This document shows, piece by piece, positions 63,459 to 64,000 of a stretch of DNA of 64,000 nucleotides. Where the stretch lies: the NCBI GenBank assembly GCA_963839645.1, contig CAWIVZ010000001.1, positions 558,001 through 622,000 of the forward strand, written 5' to 3'. Position 1 is the first letter of the stretch. Each line of letters begins with the position of its first letter. Position numbers and translations under genes: made by a program. Source of the DNA: PALSA-911 sp963839645. GTDB taxonomy: Bacteria; Pseudomonadota; Alphaproteobacteria; Acetobacterales; Acetobacteraceae. The notes below the pieces were generated by a model. The model was given only the letters and a program-made list of their open reading frames with translations. It was not told the DNA's origin and made no database searches.

Positions 63459-64000
63459 ATGCCAGCACGGACCGGTGCACAATTCCTCACGGGCCTGCGC
63501 GACGGGCGCGAGCTCTGGGTCGGCGCCGACAAGGTGGCCGATCCGATGGAGCATCCCGCCCTGCGCGGCGCCGCCACGGCGATCGCCGGGGTGTTCGACC
63601 TGCAGCACGATGCCGCCGACGACTGCCTGATGCCCGACCCCGAAACCGGCGAGGCCATCGCGGTCAGCCACATGATCCCGCGCTCGCGCGAGGACCTGAT
63701 CCGCCGGCACGCGGCATTGGAAAAAGTGGCGGAATTCTCGGTCGGCCTGATGGGCCGGACGCCGGACTACATGAACGTGACCTTCGCCGGTTTCGCCGGG
63801 CGCTGCGACGAATGGGCGGTCAACGGCAACGAGCAAGGCGCGGCCAACCTGGTCGCCTACCAGAAGCGGATGGCGCGCCAGGACCTCAGCCTCACCCACA
63901 CGCTGATCCACGCGACCAGCGACAAGGGCCGCGGCAACACCCCGACGGGCCTCGATGCGACCCAGCTGCACAAGGTGGAGAACACCTCGAACGGCATATT
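63459..64000 (+). CDS. 4-hydroxyphenylacetate 3-hydroxylase (HpaB)-like protein, partial
   Basis: The window ends inside this gene, leaving the first 180 residues. ATG 63459 starts TGAQFLTGLRDGRELWVGAD, then IAVSHMIPRSREDLIRRHAA, EFSVGLMGRTPDYMNVTFA and LSLTHTLIHATSDKGRG, all characteristic of the N-terminal half of FADH2-dependent HpaB/4-hydroxybutyryl-CoA dehydratase fold enzymes. HpaB hydroxylates phenols with FADH2 supplied by a reductase. The 187-bp gap before it shows no clear promoter boxes. Divergent from the MFS gene. Confidence 0.85.
   Translation, partial: MPARTGAQFLTGLRDGRELWVGADKVADPMEHPALRGAATAIAGVFDLQHDAADDCLMPDPETGEAIAVSHMIPRSREDLIRRHAALEKVAEFSVGLMGRTPDYMNVTFAGFAGRCDEWAVNGNEQGAANLVAYQKRMARQDLSLTHTLIHATSDKGRGNTPTGLDATQLHKVENTSNGI

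Overview
The window is a GC-rich (codon third positions mostly G/C) alphaproteobacterial chromosome segment. The gene neighbourhoods that point to Alphaproteobacteria are aMic60-hemY, cmk-rpsA-sppA-ihfB, chvI-chvG beside pckA, rho-hemJ-hemH-hemE, and the DUF299 kinase/pyrophosphorylase followed by maf. Individual proteins look most like those of Rhodospirillales/Acetobacteraceae-type organisms, but that is an impression from memory and no search was run. No rRNA, tRNA, CRISPR array, prophage or transposase gene was seen.

Layout. 0-2.2 kb: end of a heme operon (aMic60, hemY). 2.2-11.1 kb, minus strand: aroA, cmk, an orphan peptide-type ABC binding protein, rpsA, sppA, ihfB, a LapA-like protein, pyrF, trpF. 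11.2-13.3 kb: TIGR02300, CBS-BON and phytanoyl-CoA dioxygenase-like genes. 13.3-15.4 kb: aroE-coaE-dnaQ. 16-17.8 kb: CoA-transferase and MaoC pair. 18-23 kb: chvG/chvI, HugZ-like, pckA. 23-28.7 kb: hydantoinase, two Asp/Glu-racemase-superfamily proteins, bluB, an SDR. 28.7-37.3 kb: hydrolase, membrane protein, PEP-CTERM protein, typA, SDR, PfkB kinase, EI24-like protein, bactofilin. 37.5-42.3 kb: rho, hemJ, HAD, hemH, hemE. 43.17-43.56 kb: probable chromosome origin. 43.6-45 kb: DUF299 protein and maf. 45-64 kb: SMP-30-like lactonase, persulfide dioxygenase-rhodanese, PEP-CTERM protein, lutBC, two MFS transporters, Smr, XRE regulator, luciferase-like monooxygenase, a methyltransferase fusion, aldo/keto reductase, a split Hdr-like Fe-S pair, polysaccharide deacetylase, a PanE-like protein, M20 amidohydrolase, and the start of an HpaB-like hydroxylase.

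Three things stand out. First, the gap between hemE and the DUF299 gene carries one perfect and two one-mismatch DnaA boxes, and the flanking operons diverge from it. This is the usual alphaproteobacterial origin position. Second, a family of ~200-bp intergenic elements (five long, two short copies) has a conserved imperfect outer shell around an exactly palindromic core that differs between copies; two related cores differ by compensated base changes. They sit almost always between convergent genes. Third, about 18 single-base indels, nearly all insertions beside short G/C runs, break at least 13 genes including rho, hemE and hemH. Uncorrected sequence error explains this better than gene decay. 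Coordinates for those genes below are for the reconstructed reading, and each entry states the shift.
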